NCBI GenBank assembly: GCA_036823255.1
Contig: DAISGC010000062.1
Coordinates: forward strand, 1-24,451
Origin: UBA4658 sp002405485
Lineage (GTDB): Bacteria > Planctomycetota > Phycisphaerae > Phycisphaerales > UBA1924
Direction of reading: 5' to 3'
DNA: 24,451 nt
Shown here: positions 1 to 8,328 of the stretch, piece after piece
Layout of the letters: every line of letters begins with the position of its first letter
How positions within the stretch are numbered: the first letter of the stretch is position 1
Notes under the pieces: generated by a model
Databases searched by the model: none
What the model saw: only the letters and a program-made list of their open reading frames with translations
What the model was told of the DNA's origin: nothing
Program-made: the position numbers and the translations under genes

Positions 1-24
1 GGGGCGGCAGAAGTTTCTGCGTGC

Positions 25-1083
25 TCATACATCCAGCAACGTCGGATCGAGGACCCAGATATGCGTGAGCGGCAGACGCTCACGGATGTCCTCATCAAGC
101 CGCGGATAGTGCTCGAGCACGAGGTCGATCACGTCTTCGGCATCCCACATCCGCACATGAAAGAACTCGGAGAGTCGCTCGTCTTCGACCGTCTTCTTGA
201 ATCCGCCCCATGACACCAGCAGCCCGTACGTGGCCTTGAACCTCGCCTTGACCCCGACAAGCTCAGAGAGCGTCGGCCTGTCGACCACGACATCGCCGGA
301 CTTGACCTGCACGCACAAGCGCGGCTCCCCGAAGCCCAATGGACCTGATCCAGCGAGGATGTCCACCCCGCGATCCGCGCCAACAGGACCGATGGCCGTC
401 ACATACCCCTGGGCCCTCAGGATCGAGTCGATCAGCCGGGCGAAGTCGTGGTTCACGAACTTCCTGGAGATGTGTGTGCGAATCTGGTTGCGAGCGATCT
501 GACCGGGATCGACTTCGATGTCGCGATCATCCTCCTCGTCGGCGCTCGGCTTGGAGGACTGGTTTGCGGCGGAGCGAGCGGATGCCGCGGGCATGCTCCC
601 GATCTTGAGTAGAGCGCGAACGCGCTGCTCCGCGTCGTTCCGCTTGATCTGACAGATCGTGGACATCGCGCTGAAAGAGTTCAGCAGATCGGGATCGAAC
701 GCCACCTTGGGCCGCTCGACATCGATCCACCGCACCTTTCGAGTGTGTCGAAATGGCTCGCTCGCGGCGGCATCGAACTCATACCCGCCGACGACCTCTC
801 CGATCGCGATGGACTTCTGCCGCTTCCGAGGCATCGCGACCAGATCCCCCGGCTGCATCGAGTGCAAGAATGCTCTCCACTGGCCGGCGTGCTGGACGTA
901 CTTGCCATCGGCCCATCCGGGGTAGAACGATCTGATCGCTCTGCGAATGGACTCCGCGTCATTCAGATGGCCGAGTGACTGCGCCTGAGCCGCGCCATCC
1001 CATGTCAGGCAGATCTGGCCCTTTGTGATGAACGCGTCTTCGAACTCGCCATGCGCGCCGGCCCGAACAAGCCACAGTGCCAT
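25..1083 (-). CDS. Mrr-type restriction endonuclease with N-terminal PUA/EVE-like module
   Basis: A 352-residue protein in two parts. Residues ~205-310 form an Mrr_cat (PD-(D/E)xK-like) nuclease domain: a helix with FARLIDSILRAQGY, then D241 in RGVDILAG and the Q259-V-K261 triplet in CVQVKSG, the expected catalytic D...QxK residues. Residues 1-~150 begin MALWLVRAGAHGE and resemble the small beta-barrel (PUA/EVE-like) module often placed before Mrr domains, where it may read modified bases; that role is inference. An acidic linker (ADEEDDRDIE, ~181-190) joins the parts. Mrr-family enzymes typically cut modified DNA. The ATG has AAGGA 8 nt upstream. The gene follows asnS by 31 nt on the same strand and may be co-transcribed. 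No methyltransferase is visible, consistent with a stand-alone type IV-like enzyme. Confidence 0.85.
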   Translation of the reverse strand: MALWLVRAGAHGEFEDAFITKGQICLTWDGAAQAQSLGHLNDAESIRRAIRSFYPGWADGKYVQHAGQWRAFLHSMQPGDLVAMPRKRQKSIAIGEVVGGYEFDAAASEPFRHTRKVRWIDVERPKVAFDPDLLNSFSAMSTICQIKRNDAEQRVRALLKIGSMPAASARSAANQSSKPSADEEDDRDIEVDPGQIARNQIRTHISRKFVNHDFARLIDSILRAQGYVTAIGPVGADRGVDILAGSGPLGFGEPRLCVQVKSGDVVVDRPTLSELVGVKARFKATYGLLVSWGGFKKTVEDERLSEFFHVRMWDAEDVIDLVLEHYPRLDEDIRERLPLTHIWVLDPTLLDV

Positions 1084-1114
1084 CGATAGATTCCTTGGAT
1101 GTGCCGAGACGTGC

Positions 1115-2632
<1,518 letters not shown>

Positions 2633-2760
2633 GCACACCTCGAAAAAGTGCCACCAGCGGCGATGCACGAGCCACGGCCCACGCCAAGTGCACCCGCGTC
2701 GCCCGTTTCCCACTGCACGGGTCCGATGCTATGTCCAAACAAAGCACGAACTCATCGCCC

Positions 2761-2780
2761 TCCCCAGGATCATCTGGGGA
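2761..2780. repeat. 7-bp inverted repeat in divergent intergenic region
   Basis: TCCCCAG and CTGGGGA are separated by GATCAT between asnS (minus) and the pseudopilin gene (plus). No gene ends here, so a terminator role is unlikely. It could be an operator ~16 nt upstream of the -35 box of the pseudopilin promoter, or chance in GC-rich DNA. Confidence 0.35.
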
Positions 2781-2795
2781 TTCCCGGGGTTTGCG

Positions 2796-2823
2796 TTGGT
2801 GCTCTCAGACGACTTGAGATAGT
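2796..2823 (+). promoter_or_regulatory. Candidate promoter of the first pseudopilin gene
   Basis: TTGGTG (2796-2801), 16-nt spacer, GATAGT (2818-2823). The -10 lies 8 nt before the ATG at 2832, so transcription would start at or next to the start codon, implying a leaderless mRNA. No Shine-Dalgarno sequence is present. Read by eye only. Confidence 0.4.
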
Positions 2824-2831
2824 CTGTGAAG

Positions 2832-3791
2832 ATGGGCACTTGGAACCATGAGCGTTGCGTGTGTCACTCGGCGGCGGGTAGTCGAGCGGTGCGCGGCTTC
2901 ACGCTGATCGAACTGCTGGTGGTGATCGCGATCATCGCGCTGCTCATCGGCATCCTGCTCCCGAGCTTGAGCAAGGCGCGCGACGCCGGCCGAACCGTGG
3001 CCTGCATGTCGAACATCAAGCAGGTGACCGTCGGCTACACCGCATACGCACAGGACTTCAAGGAGCAGATCTGGGAGGCCGGCAGCCGGGCGCCGATCCG
3101 TTTCTGGTACGCCCAGCCGGAGAATCCGACGCAGGCGATCTCTTCCGCCAATCCCGGGAAGATCGGTCCCGGATTCGCGTACATGCAGAACGTCGACAAG
3201 ATCTTCGAGTGTCCGACGAACAAGCGGAAGACGCCGACGAAAATCTCATCGGGCCCGACCGACCCGCAGTGGAACACGCCCGAAGGCCAGCTCCAGATCG
3301 TGTTGTTCAACGAGTTCCTCTCGCCCCGGGCGATCAACTTTGACTACACGATGGTGACGGGAGCATCCGGGGCTCGGATCTCGGGGAACTACTTCGTGGC
3401 GTGGGATCAGCGGTGCCGGAACCGTACGGCCCAGGCCTCGCGCACGGGCATGCCTCCGCAGTCGGAGCTCAAGTACATCCGCTCGCTCCCGGTGTTCATC
3501 GAAGAGGACACGACCTGGTGGAACGGCCCGTCGCCCGACGGCATGTGGAGCAACTGGGACCAGATCACCGATCGCCACGCCAAGGGCGGGCACGCCGCGT
3601 ACATCGATGGCACGGTCGAACTGCTGCGTCTGCCGCGTGGCCCGCTCCCGGCAAGCCAGAGCGACGTCGGGGACTTCACCGCCAACGACCTGTACCTGCA
3701 GGGCCGCAACGGCTGGTTCAAGGTGGCCCCGAGCTGGGCTGACCTCAACACCCCGCGCACCTTCGGGTGGGCGAACAATCCTCGCCCCTGA
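2832..3791 (+). CDS. Type II secretion/pseudopilin-like protein with H-x9-DG motif
   Basis: 319-aa protein with a class III (prepilin) signal. A basic leader ends in AVRG, followed by mature FTLIELLVVIAIIALLIGILLPSLSKARD; prepilin peptidase would cut between Gly and Phe, and the conserved Glu is at mature position 5. The body is variable and ends with RHAKGGHAAYIDGTVELL, an exact H-x9-DG signature typical of the very large planctomycete family of such proteins. Members are membrane-anchored and assemble in, or are exported by, a type II/IV-pilus-like system; the specific role is unknown. A GTG at 2826 is in frame, but it would sit only 2 nt after the -10 box, so I prefer the ATG at 2832. A second pseudopilin lies at 13021-13938. 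Confidence 0.85.
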   Translation: MGTWNHERCVCHSAAGSRAVRGFTLIELLVVIAIIALLIGILLPSLSKARDAGRTVACMSNIKQVTVGYTAYAQDFKEQIWEAGSRAPIRFWYAQPENPTQAISSANPGKIGPGFAYMQNVDKIFECPTNKRKTPTKISSGPTDPQWNTPEGQLQIVLFNEFLSPRAINFDYTMVTGASGARISGNYFVAWDQRCRNRTAQASRTGMPPQSELKYIRSLPVFIEEDTTWWNGPSPDGMWSNWDQITDRHAKGGHAAYIDGTVELLRLPRGPLPASQSDVGDFTANDLYLQGRNGWFKVAPSWADLNTPRTFGWANNPRP

Positions 3792-3966
3792 TCGCCCCGC
3801 ACCTGATCGACGAGCCCGGACATCCCGGGGGCGCCGCCGGCAACCCTTGCAGCTGCGCACGCGTTGCACCCGTCTTCGATGTCCAGATCTGTCTCGCACG
3901 CCGCTCCGCGGGTCATGGCGGGTGATTCTCGGTGCCTGACCGTCTTCTGCGATGGCCGCGTGCTTG

Positions 3967-3972
3967 TACCAT
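3967..3972 (+). promoter_or_regulatory. Candidate -10 box for leaderless truD
   Basis: TACCAT ends 6 nt before the GTG at 3979. No convincing -35 is visible (TTCTGC at 3945-3950 is weak). Its main value is in choosing between the ATG at 3952, which lies upstream of this box, and the GTG at 3979. Confidence 0.3.
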
Positions 3973-3978
3973 TGCTAC

Positions 3979-5268
3979 GTGAGCAGCTTCGATCCGCACA
4001 CGACCCCAAGCAGGTACCTCACCGCGTCGATCTCGCCCGTCGGCGGCGTGCTGAAGGAACGCCCGGAGGACTTCATCGTCGAAGAACTCCCGGCCTACGA
4101 GCCGATCGGATCCGGCGAGCACCTGTATCTCTGGGTGCAGAAGATCAACATGTCGACGATGCACGTGGTCCGCATTCTCGCCGACCACTTCCGGGTCCGG
4201 CGTGATGACGTCGGATTCGCCGGGCTCAAGGACCGCCTCGCGGTGACCACCCAGCTCTTCAGCGTCCACCTCCCGGGCAAGAGCGAGAACGACTTCGGGG
4301 TCTTCCAGCATCCGGGCGTTTCCATCCTGTGGCTCGATCGGCACACCAACAAGCTGCGACGGGGACATCTCCGCGGCAACCGATTCGTGATCCGCATCCG
4401 CAAGACCAGTCCCGCACGCGTCGTGCACGCGCACAAAGCCCTCGCGATGCTCGCCCGCCTCGGCGTGCCCAATCGCATCGGCGTCCAGCGATTCGGGATG
4501 ACCCGACGAAACCACATCGTGGGACGAGCCATTCTCAAGGGCGACCATCGGGGCGCGCTCGACGCGATGCTCGGTCCGTGTCCGGACTGGCCGACCATGC
4601 AGCCGGAGGCAAGAGCTCTGTACTCGGCGGGCCGCTTCGAAGACGCCATCAACGCGCTGCCCGGTGCGGCGCACACCGAGAAGCGCGTGCTCCAGTCGCT
4701 GGCCCGTGGGCAGTCGGCTGATCGGGCCATCGCCGCCGTCGAACGGTCCGACGTCGACTTCTTCCTCACGGCGATGCAGTCGGCGATCTTCAACGCCGTC
4801 CTCGACGCCCGACTCATGGAGGGATCGTTCGAAGCGCTGCTCACGGGTGATCTGGCGTTCAAGCACGACAGCGGCGCGGTGTTCGCGGTGGGTGTGGACA
4901 TGCCCGAGCCCGAGCACGCTCAACTCGCCGATCGACTGGCCGAACTGCAGATCTCCCCCTCGGGCCCGATGTGGGGTCCGGAGATGACCCGCCCGTCCGG
5001 CCGGCCGCTGGAGATCGAGCTCGCAGCCCTCGCCGATGCGGGCCTCAGCGAGCGGGAGATCATGGACGCCCCGCGCCGCGTGCGCGAGCTGCTGACCGGC
5101 AAGCGCAGGCCTCTGCGCGTTCCGCTCACCATGCCCGATGTGGAGTCAGGGGCCGATGAACACGGGGAGTACATCAAGTGCGTCTTCGAACTGCCGCGCG
5201 GCGCCTTCGCGACCAGCGCGATGCAGGAGATCATGAAGTCCGACGTCGCCGAGGAGGACGAGTGCTGA
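3979..5268 (+). CDS. truD: tRNA pseudouridine synthase TruD
   Basis: Converts U13 in the D arm of tRNAs to pseudouridine (E. coli TruD activity). After a short N-terminal extension comes GGVLKERPEDFIVEE, the usual TruD start region. GFAGLKDRLAVTTQ follows, the family signature with catalytic Asp in KD. Later come RGHLRGNRFVIRIR and GVPNRIGVQRFG (N-x-x-G-x-Q-R-F-G), and the TRUD insertion domain ends in PRGAFATSAMQEIM. With the GTG at 3979 the protein is 429 aa, longer than E. coli (349) mainly in the central domain. An in-frame ATG at 3952 would add nine residues, but the only -10-like hexamer lies between the two. The stop overlaps the start of the ASCH-domain gene. Confidence 0.9.
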   Translation: MSSFDPHTTPSRYLTASISPVGGVLKERPEDFIVEELPAYEPIGSGEHLYLWVQKINMSTMHVVRILADHFRVRRDDVGFAGLKDRLAVTTQLFSVHLPGKSENDFGVFQHPGVSILWLDRHTNKLRRGHLRGNRFVIRIRKTSPARVVHAHKALAMLARLGVPNRIGVQRFGMTRRNHIVGRAILKGDHRGALDAMLGPCPDWPTMQPEARALYSAGRFEDAINALPGAAHTEKRVLQSLARGQSADRAIAAVERSDVDFFLTAMQSAIFNAVLDARLMEGSFEALLTGDLAFKHDSGAVFAVGVDMPEPEHAQLADRLAELQISPSGPMWGPEMTRPSGRPLEIELAALADAGLSEREIMDAPRRVRELLTGKRRPLRVPLTMPDVESGADEHGEYIKCVFELPRGAFATSAMQEIMKSDVAEEDEC

Positions 5269-5816
5269 GCCGCGCGACCACCGACGCGGATCCTGCGTTC
5301 GCGTTCCGGGCTCGGCGGACACTGCTCCTCTCGGTTCATCCGGACCATGCCGAGTCGATCATCCTTGGTCGGAAGCGGTTCGAGCTCCGGCGCGTTCGGC
5401 CAACGATCGGACCCCTTGACACCCTCTGGGTCTACAGCACCATGCCCCAGGCGGCCCTCCTGGGCGGAGGCCTGGTCGCCAGAGTGCATCACGAGCGGAT
5501 CGGCGTGCTGTGGCGGCGTGTCCGTCTCTCCTGCGGCGTCTCCAGAACCGCGTTCCGGCAGTACTTCGCCGGGCTCGAGAGCGGCTATGCCATCGAGATC
5601 GACGCGCCGGTGGCGCTTCGTCAGCCGATCGCGCTCACGGAGCTGCGACGACGGGTGCCCGGATTCACCCCGCCACGGTCGTACTGGTATCTGGATCGCG
5701 CTCGCAGCCGCGACGCTCACCTTCTCCGGCTCCTCGAACCCGTCGCGCGTACCCTCGCTCGCGATGAGCCCCCCCACCATCGTCATCCCAGCGCCGGTTC
5801 AACTCGTCGTGTTTGA
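5262..5816 (+). CDS. ASCH/PUA-like domain protein
   Basis: 184-aa protein with the fold pattern of ASCH (PUA-like, RNA- or modified-base-binding) proteins: TLLLSVHPDHAESIILGRKRFELRR at the N terminus (the S-[VI]-x-P-x-[YH]-A-x-x-I-x-x-G-x-K-x-x-E-x-R pattern), a middle strand LDTLWVYSTMPQAALLGGG, and a C-terminal YWYLDRAR element. Such proteins are thought to bind RNA or act as regulators; the target is unknown. I chose the GTG at 5262, which overlaps the truD stop and has GGAGG 4 nt upstream; the frame is open upstream but lies inside truD. Co-expression with truD makes an RNA-related role plausible (inference). The 3' end overlaps the HAD gene by 53 nt, so the last ~18 residues are coded in two frames. 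Confidence 0.75.
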   Translation: MLSRATTDADPAFAFRARRTLLLSVHPDHAESIILGRKRFELRRVRPTIGPLDTLWVYSTMPQAALLGGGLVARVHHERIGVLWRRVRLSCGVSRTAFRQYFAGLESGYAIEIDAPVALRQPIALTELRRRVPGFTPPRSYWYLDRARSRDAHLLRLLEPVARTLARDEPPHHRHPSAGSTRRV

Positions 5817-6447
5817 CCTGGGCGGCGTGGTCGTGCGAATCTGCCGATCGATCAAGGAAGCCGGCAACCGAGTCGGGATCGACGTCGCCGACGAGGACGT
5901 CACCCCCGAACACCGAGCCCAGCGGCGGGCGATCCACCGAGAGTACGAGCTCGGGCGGCTGACCTGCGATGAGTTCTTCGAGGCCATCAGCCGAACCACG
6001 CTGGGCAGATACTCGCCCGAGCAGTTCCGGGCCATGCACGAGCACTGGATCATCGGCGAGTACGCCGGGGTCGCGGAACTGATCGACGATCTGCACGCCG
6101 CCGGATTGCACACCGGAATTCTCAGCAACACCAACGCCAGCCACTGGGCGATCATGCACAATCAGCGAGCGGGCCATCCGGTGCGGTTCGTCGCCCCGCG
6201 GATGCCCCGGCACCCGCACGCATCGCACCTGCTTGGGCTCGCCAAGCCCGACGGCCACATCTATCGCGCCCTGGCCGACCGAACCGGATTCCCGCCGGCG
6301 AGCATCGTGTTCTTCGACGATCTGGCGGAGAACGTGGCCTCGGCGAAAGCCGAAGGCTGGCACGCGCACCAGATCGATCACACGGGTGAGCCCGCCGAGC
6401 AGATGCGGCGGGTGCTCAACGAAGAGTTCGGCATCGCCATGAGCTGA
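5764..6447 (+). CDS. HAD-superfamily hydrolase
   Basis: 227-aa haloacid-dehalogenase-fold hydrolase. Motif I is FDLGGVVV, with the nucleophilic Asp; the usual second Asp is Gly, as in many YihX-like members. Motif II is in LSNTNASHW (Ser/Thr), motif III is the Lys in GLAKPDGHIYRAL, and motif IV is FFDDLAENVASA with the Asp pair. The helical cap lies between motifs I and II (~residues 20-95). The substrate cannot be told; sugar-phosphate phosphatases are the nearest analogues. The ATG at 5764 lies inside the 3' end of the ASCH gene, which suggests translational coupling. The frame is open far upstream, but that part is out-of-frame shadow of the ASCH gene. Confidence 0.85.
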   Translation: MSPPTIVIPAPVQLVVFDLGGVVVRICRSIKEAGNRVGIDVADEDVTPEHRAQRRAIHREYELGRLTCDEFFEAISRTTLGRYSPEQFRAMHEHWIIGEYAGVAELIDDLHAAGLHTGILSNTNASHWAIMHNQRAGHPVRFVAPRMPRHPHASHLLGLAKPDGHIYRALADRTGFPPASIVFFDDLAENVASAKAEGWHAHQIDHTGEPAEQMRRVLNEEFGIAMS

Positions 6448-6557
6448 GCCCGCTGTCCGCCGACACGACACGCCGTGGCCCGATCCAGCCACCGCCCGCC
6501 AGCCGGCCCCCCATCGCGCAAGCCGGAGCGACCGCCGCGGGGCCGACCCGGCACCCT

Positions 6558-6621
6558 GATGCCCGAGGAGCCCGATGCCCCCGGAGCGCGATGCCGTGCG
6601 GAGCCTGGTGTTTCAGGAGCT
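6558..6621. repeat. Four imperfect 16-bp tandem repeats
   Basis: Units GATGCCCGAGGAGCCC, GATGCCCCCGGAGCGC, GATGCCGTGCGGAGCC and a more diverged TGGTGTTTCAGGAGCT follow each other exactly in the gap between the convergent HAD and lexA genes. They share GATGCC...GGAGC. There is no coding support. Origin by slippage is likely; a protein-binding role is open. Confidence 0.6.
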
Positions 6622-6642
6622 TGATGTATCGATGCCGAACTC

Positions 6643-7257
6643 TCAGTACTTCCGCAGAACGGATCGCACGATGCCCTGGATCTTGCAGTCCTTGACGAAG
6701 ATGGGCTGGAAGTCCGGATTGGCGGGCTGGAGGCGGATGCGGTCGGCCTCGCGATAGAAGGTCTTGAGGGTGGTCTCGCCGTTGGGGAGCAGGGCGACGA
6801 CGCGGTCGCCGTTGCCAGCGGTGTCGGTGCGCTCGACGAGGATGTAGTCGCCGTCGAGGATGCCCTCGTCCTTCATGCTCTCGCCCTGAACGCGGAGCGC
6901 GAACATCGCGCCATGCCGACCGGGCCTCGGGCCGACGACGTCCAGAAGGTCGAGCTCATCGTGGTCCTGGACCTTCTCGATGGGATAGCCGGCGGCGATC
7001 TTCCCGACCAGCGGGAAGCGGAGGGGGCGCCCCTCGTCGGGGACGACCACCCCGTCAGCGATCGACAAAGAGCGCGCCTTGTTGGGATCGCGGGTGAGCG
7101 CGCCCTTCTTGATAAGCGCCTCGACGTGCTCGAACACGGTGACCTTGCTGACGCCGATCTGATCGGCGAGCTCCTGCATCGTCGGCGAATAGCCATGGCG
7201 AACGCGGCAGTCGCGGATCAGCTGCAGGATCTTCAGTTGCTTGGGGGTGAGGTTCAT
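6643..7257 (-). CDS. lexA: LexA repressor (SOS response)
   Basis: 204-aa SOS repressor and self-cleaving serine peptidase. The N-terminal winged helix starts MNLTPKQLKILQLIRD and includes SPTMQELADQIGVSKVTVFEHVEALIKKG. The linker is followed by the S24 domain: cleavage site A89-G90 in GKIAAGYPI, nucleophile S127 in QGESMKDEGILDGD and general base K165 in GETTLKTFYRE. All catalytic elements are present, so RecA-stimulated autocleavage is expected. The recognition helix differs strongly from E. coli, so its operator cannot be predicted. The ATG at 7257 has GAGG 9 nt upstream; an in-frame ATG at 7266 overlaps that site and is less likely. Nested inverted repeats lie ~115-150 nt upstream. Confidence 0.95.
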   Translation of the reverse strand: MNLTPKQLKILQLIRDCRVRHGYSPTMQELADQIGVSKVTVFEHVEALIKKGALTRDPNKARSLSIADGVVVPDEGRPLRFPLVGKIAAGYPIEKVQDHDELDLLDVVGPRPGRHGAMFALRVQGESMKDEGILDGDYILVERTDTAGNGDRVVALLPNGETTLKTFYREADRIRLQPANPDFQPIFVKDCKIQGIVRSVLRKY

Positions 7258-7969
7258 GGGGAGCATCCTCGAGCCGGACGAACGGGGTAAACGCGGGGGC
7301 CCGCCCGGGCGTCTCACGATGAGCCGCGGGCAGAGTCGACGGGGACGAACGACGCGCAGGGACAGAGAGCGGCGAATCGGTTCGCGGGGATGCATCCCCC
7401 GCGAGCGATCGTGGCGCGAACGCCTGCGGCGCGAGCACGCCGCCGCCCGGACGAACCACGATCTGGCCTCTTGGCGCCATCGCCGATGCCAGCGTGGTGC
7501 AGCACGACAGGGCCTCCGCGAGCACGTCTGACTGCCGGGTCAGAGCGCGATCGACGGCCAGCAGCGTGCCGGCTCGGAGCGCCAGCGCCGACATCTGGAC
7601 CTGGTCCGATGCCGTGCCGGACGCACCAACCCCGTGTTCGTTCCCAGGCGTCGACGCTGAAGCCGCGAGCGGGGCCCGGCGACGATGGAGGGAGAACCCT
7701 CCACTCGACGAATCCGACCCTGCCTGATCCTCGCCGTCGCCGCCCCGTTCCAGCACATCGACCCGCCGCAGGCGGCCGCCAGCCTCCGAACGAAGCTCAG
7801 TCACAAAGTCACCACCGGGCCCGAGCCGGACCAGGGGCGACCCCGCGACCGCGGTCGCCGGCAACCCGGACCCATTGGGTCCGGCAACGCCGGAGCCCGC
7901 AGATGGCGACGGTGTCGCCGTGCCAAGGGCGGAGGTCAGAGAAGCGATTGCGGCAGAGAGCAGTGCCAT
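7055..7969 (-). CDS. Hypothetical protein, Ala/Ser/Pro-rich (doubtful)
   Basis: Open frame of 304 codons with a good ribosome binding site (GGGAG 8 nt before the ATG at 7969) and a hydrophobic Ala-rich N terminus (MALLSAAIASLTSALGTATP) that could be a weak signal or anchor. I recognise no domain. The C-terminal ~67 residues run out of frame through the start of lexA, a 203-nt same-strand overlap that is rarely real. The true protein may be shorter through a frameshift, or the ORF may be a by-product of high GC. Third-position GC is high in the middle part (about residues 120-170), moderately favouring coding there. Confidence 0.3.
   Translation of the reverse strand: MALLSAAIASLTSALGTATPSPSAGSGVAGPNGSGLPATAVAGSPLVRLGPGGDFVTELRSEAGGRLRRVDVLERGGDGEDQAGSDSSSGGFSLHRRRAPLAASASTPGNEHGVGASGTASDQVQMSALALRAGTLLAVDRALTRQSDVLAEALSCCTTLASAMAPRGQIVVRPGGGVLAPQAFAPRSLAGDASPRTDSPLSVPARRSSPSTLPAAHRETPGRAPAFTPFVRLEDAPHEPHPQATEDPAADPRLPRSPWLFADDAGARRSDRRQQGHRVRARRGAYQEGRAHPRSQQGALFVDR
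7372..7403. promoter_or_regulatory. Nested inverted repeats upstream of lexA
   Basis: GCGAA-TCGG-TTCGC (7372-7385) overlaps a longer dyad at 7383-7403 centred on the perfect palindrome GGGGATGCATCCCC (7386-7399), whose arms extend by CGC/GCG with one bulged C. It lies 115-146 nt upstream of the lexA start. It may be an operator, possibly for LexA autoregulation, or an RNA hairpin; it does not match the E. coli or Bacillus LexA boxes. Confidence 0.4.
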
Positions 7970-8179
7970 GGCGGAAACTCCCGCGATGCCGGAGGTGCCG
8001 ATCAGCCCGAGTCAGCCAGACGTGCTCTGGCCAAGAAAAGGACTGAGCATGCACCCCGAACGCCATCCATGTTCGTGCCGTTGAGCGCGAGGCTCGCCTT
8101 GTCATCCGCAACCCGCATGAGCACGCCTGTGAAGCGAACCGGCTGATTGCGTCTGAGCACGAAGCGGTGTAGGGATTCC

Positions 8180-8284
8180 ACCCGTTGGGGAACTTGACCT
8201 GTCGATCCGCGACAGGTTGGGCTGAACGCCAGCCCACGGGGTTGATCGACCTCGGGGCGTCGATCGGTACACTTTGCCCCGAAG
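8180..8284 (-). ncRNA. Candidate structured leader RNA (three-way junction plus pseudoknot)
   Basis: By eye, the minus-strand RNA can form several adjacent helices: GATCGAC/GTCGATC (8259-8265 with 8244-8250, 8-nt loop); ACCCCGT/ACGGGT (8236-8242 with 8180-8185, one bulge) closing a junction; GGGCT/AGCCC (8231-8235 with 8219-8223); and ACCTGTCG/CGACAGGT (8210-8217 with 8197-8204, 5-nt loop). The loop of the first hairpin (GCCCCGA) is also complementary to TCGGGGC at 8276-8282, giving a possible H-type pseudoknot or an alternative hairpin. The helices abut with few unpaired bases. It matches no riboswitch class I know. It lies ~210 nt upstream of the ORF starting at 7969 and could be its leader or a separate small RNA. 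Chance is possible at this GC content. Confidence 0.35.
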
Positions 8285-8299
8285 AGGATCGTTTGGGAA

Positions 8300-8328
8300 A
8301 AGATAGCCGATCATCGGCCAAGCAACAA
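8300..8328 (-). promoter_or_regulatory. Candidate promoter with 13-bp palindrome in the spacer
   Basis: On the minus strand: TTGTTG (8328-8323), 17-nt spacer, TATCTT (8305-8300). The perfect inverted repeat GCCGAT-G-ATCGGC (8306-8318) abuts the -10, an operator-like position. Transcription would enter the candidate structured RNA. Alternatively GCCGA-TGA-TCGGC followed by TATCTTTT could act as a weak terminator for dprA, which ends at 8480 on the same strand. Confidence 0.35.

Noticed and set aside
7..20. Small hairpin GCAGAA-GT-TTCTGC after the Mrr gene as terminator
   Set aside because: Stem of only 5-6 bp, no T tract, and too close to the window edge to judge.
7258..7400. Classical LexA box upstream of lexA
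   Set aside because: No match to CTGT-N8-ACAG or CGAAC-N4-GTTCG; the dyads present have different spacing and are reported only as candidates.
8180..8284. HDV-like ribozyme
   Set aside because: The order of helices differs: the pseudoknot partner lies inside the hairpin loop instead of after it, and no conserved J4/2 catalytic stretch is visible.
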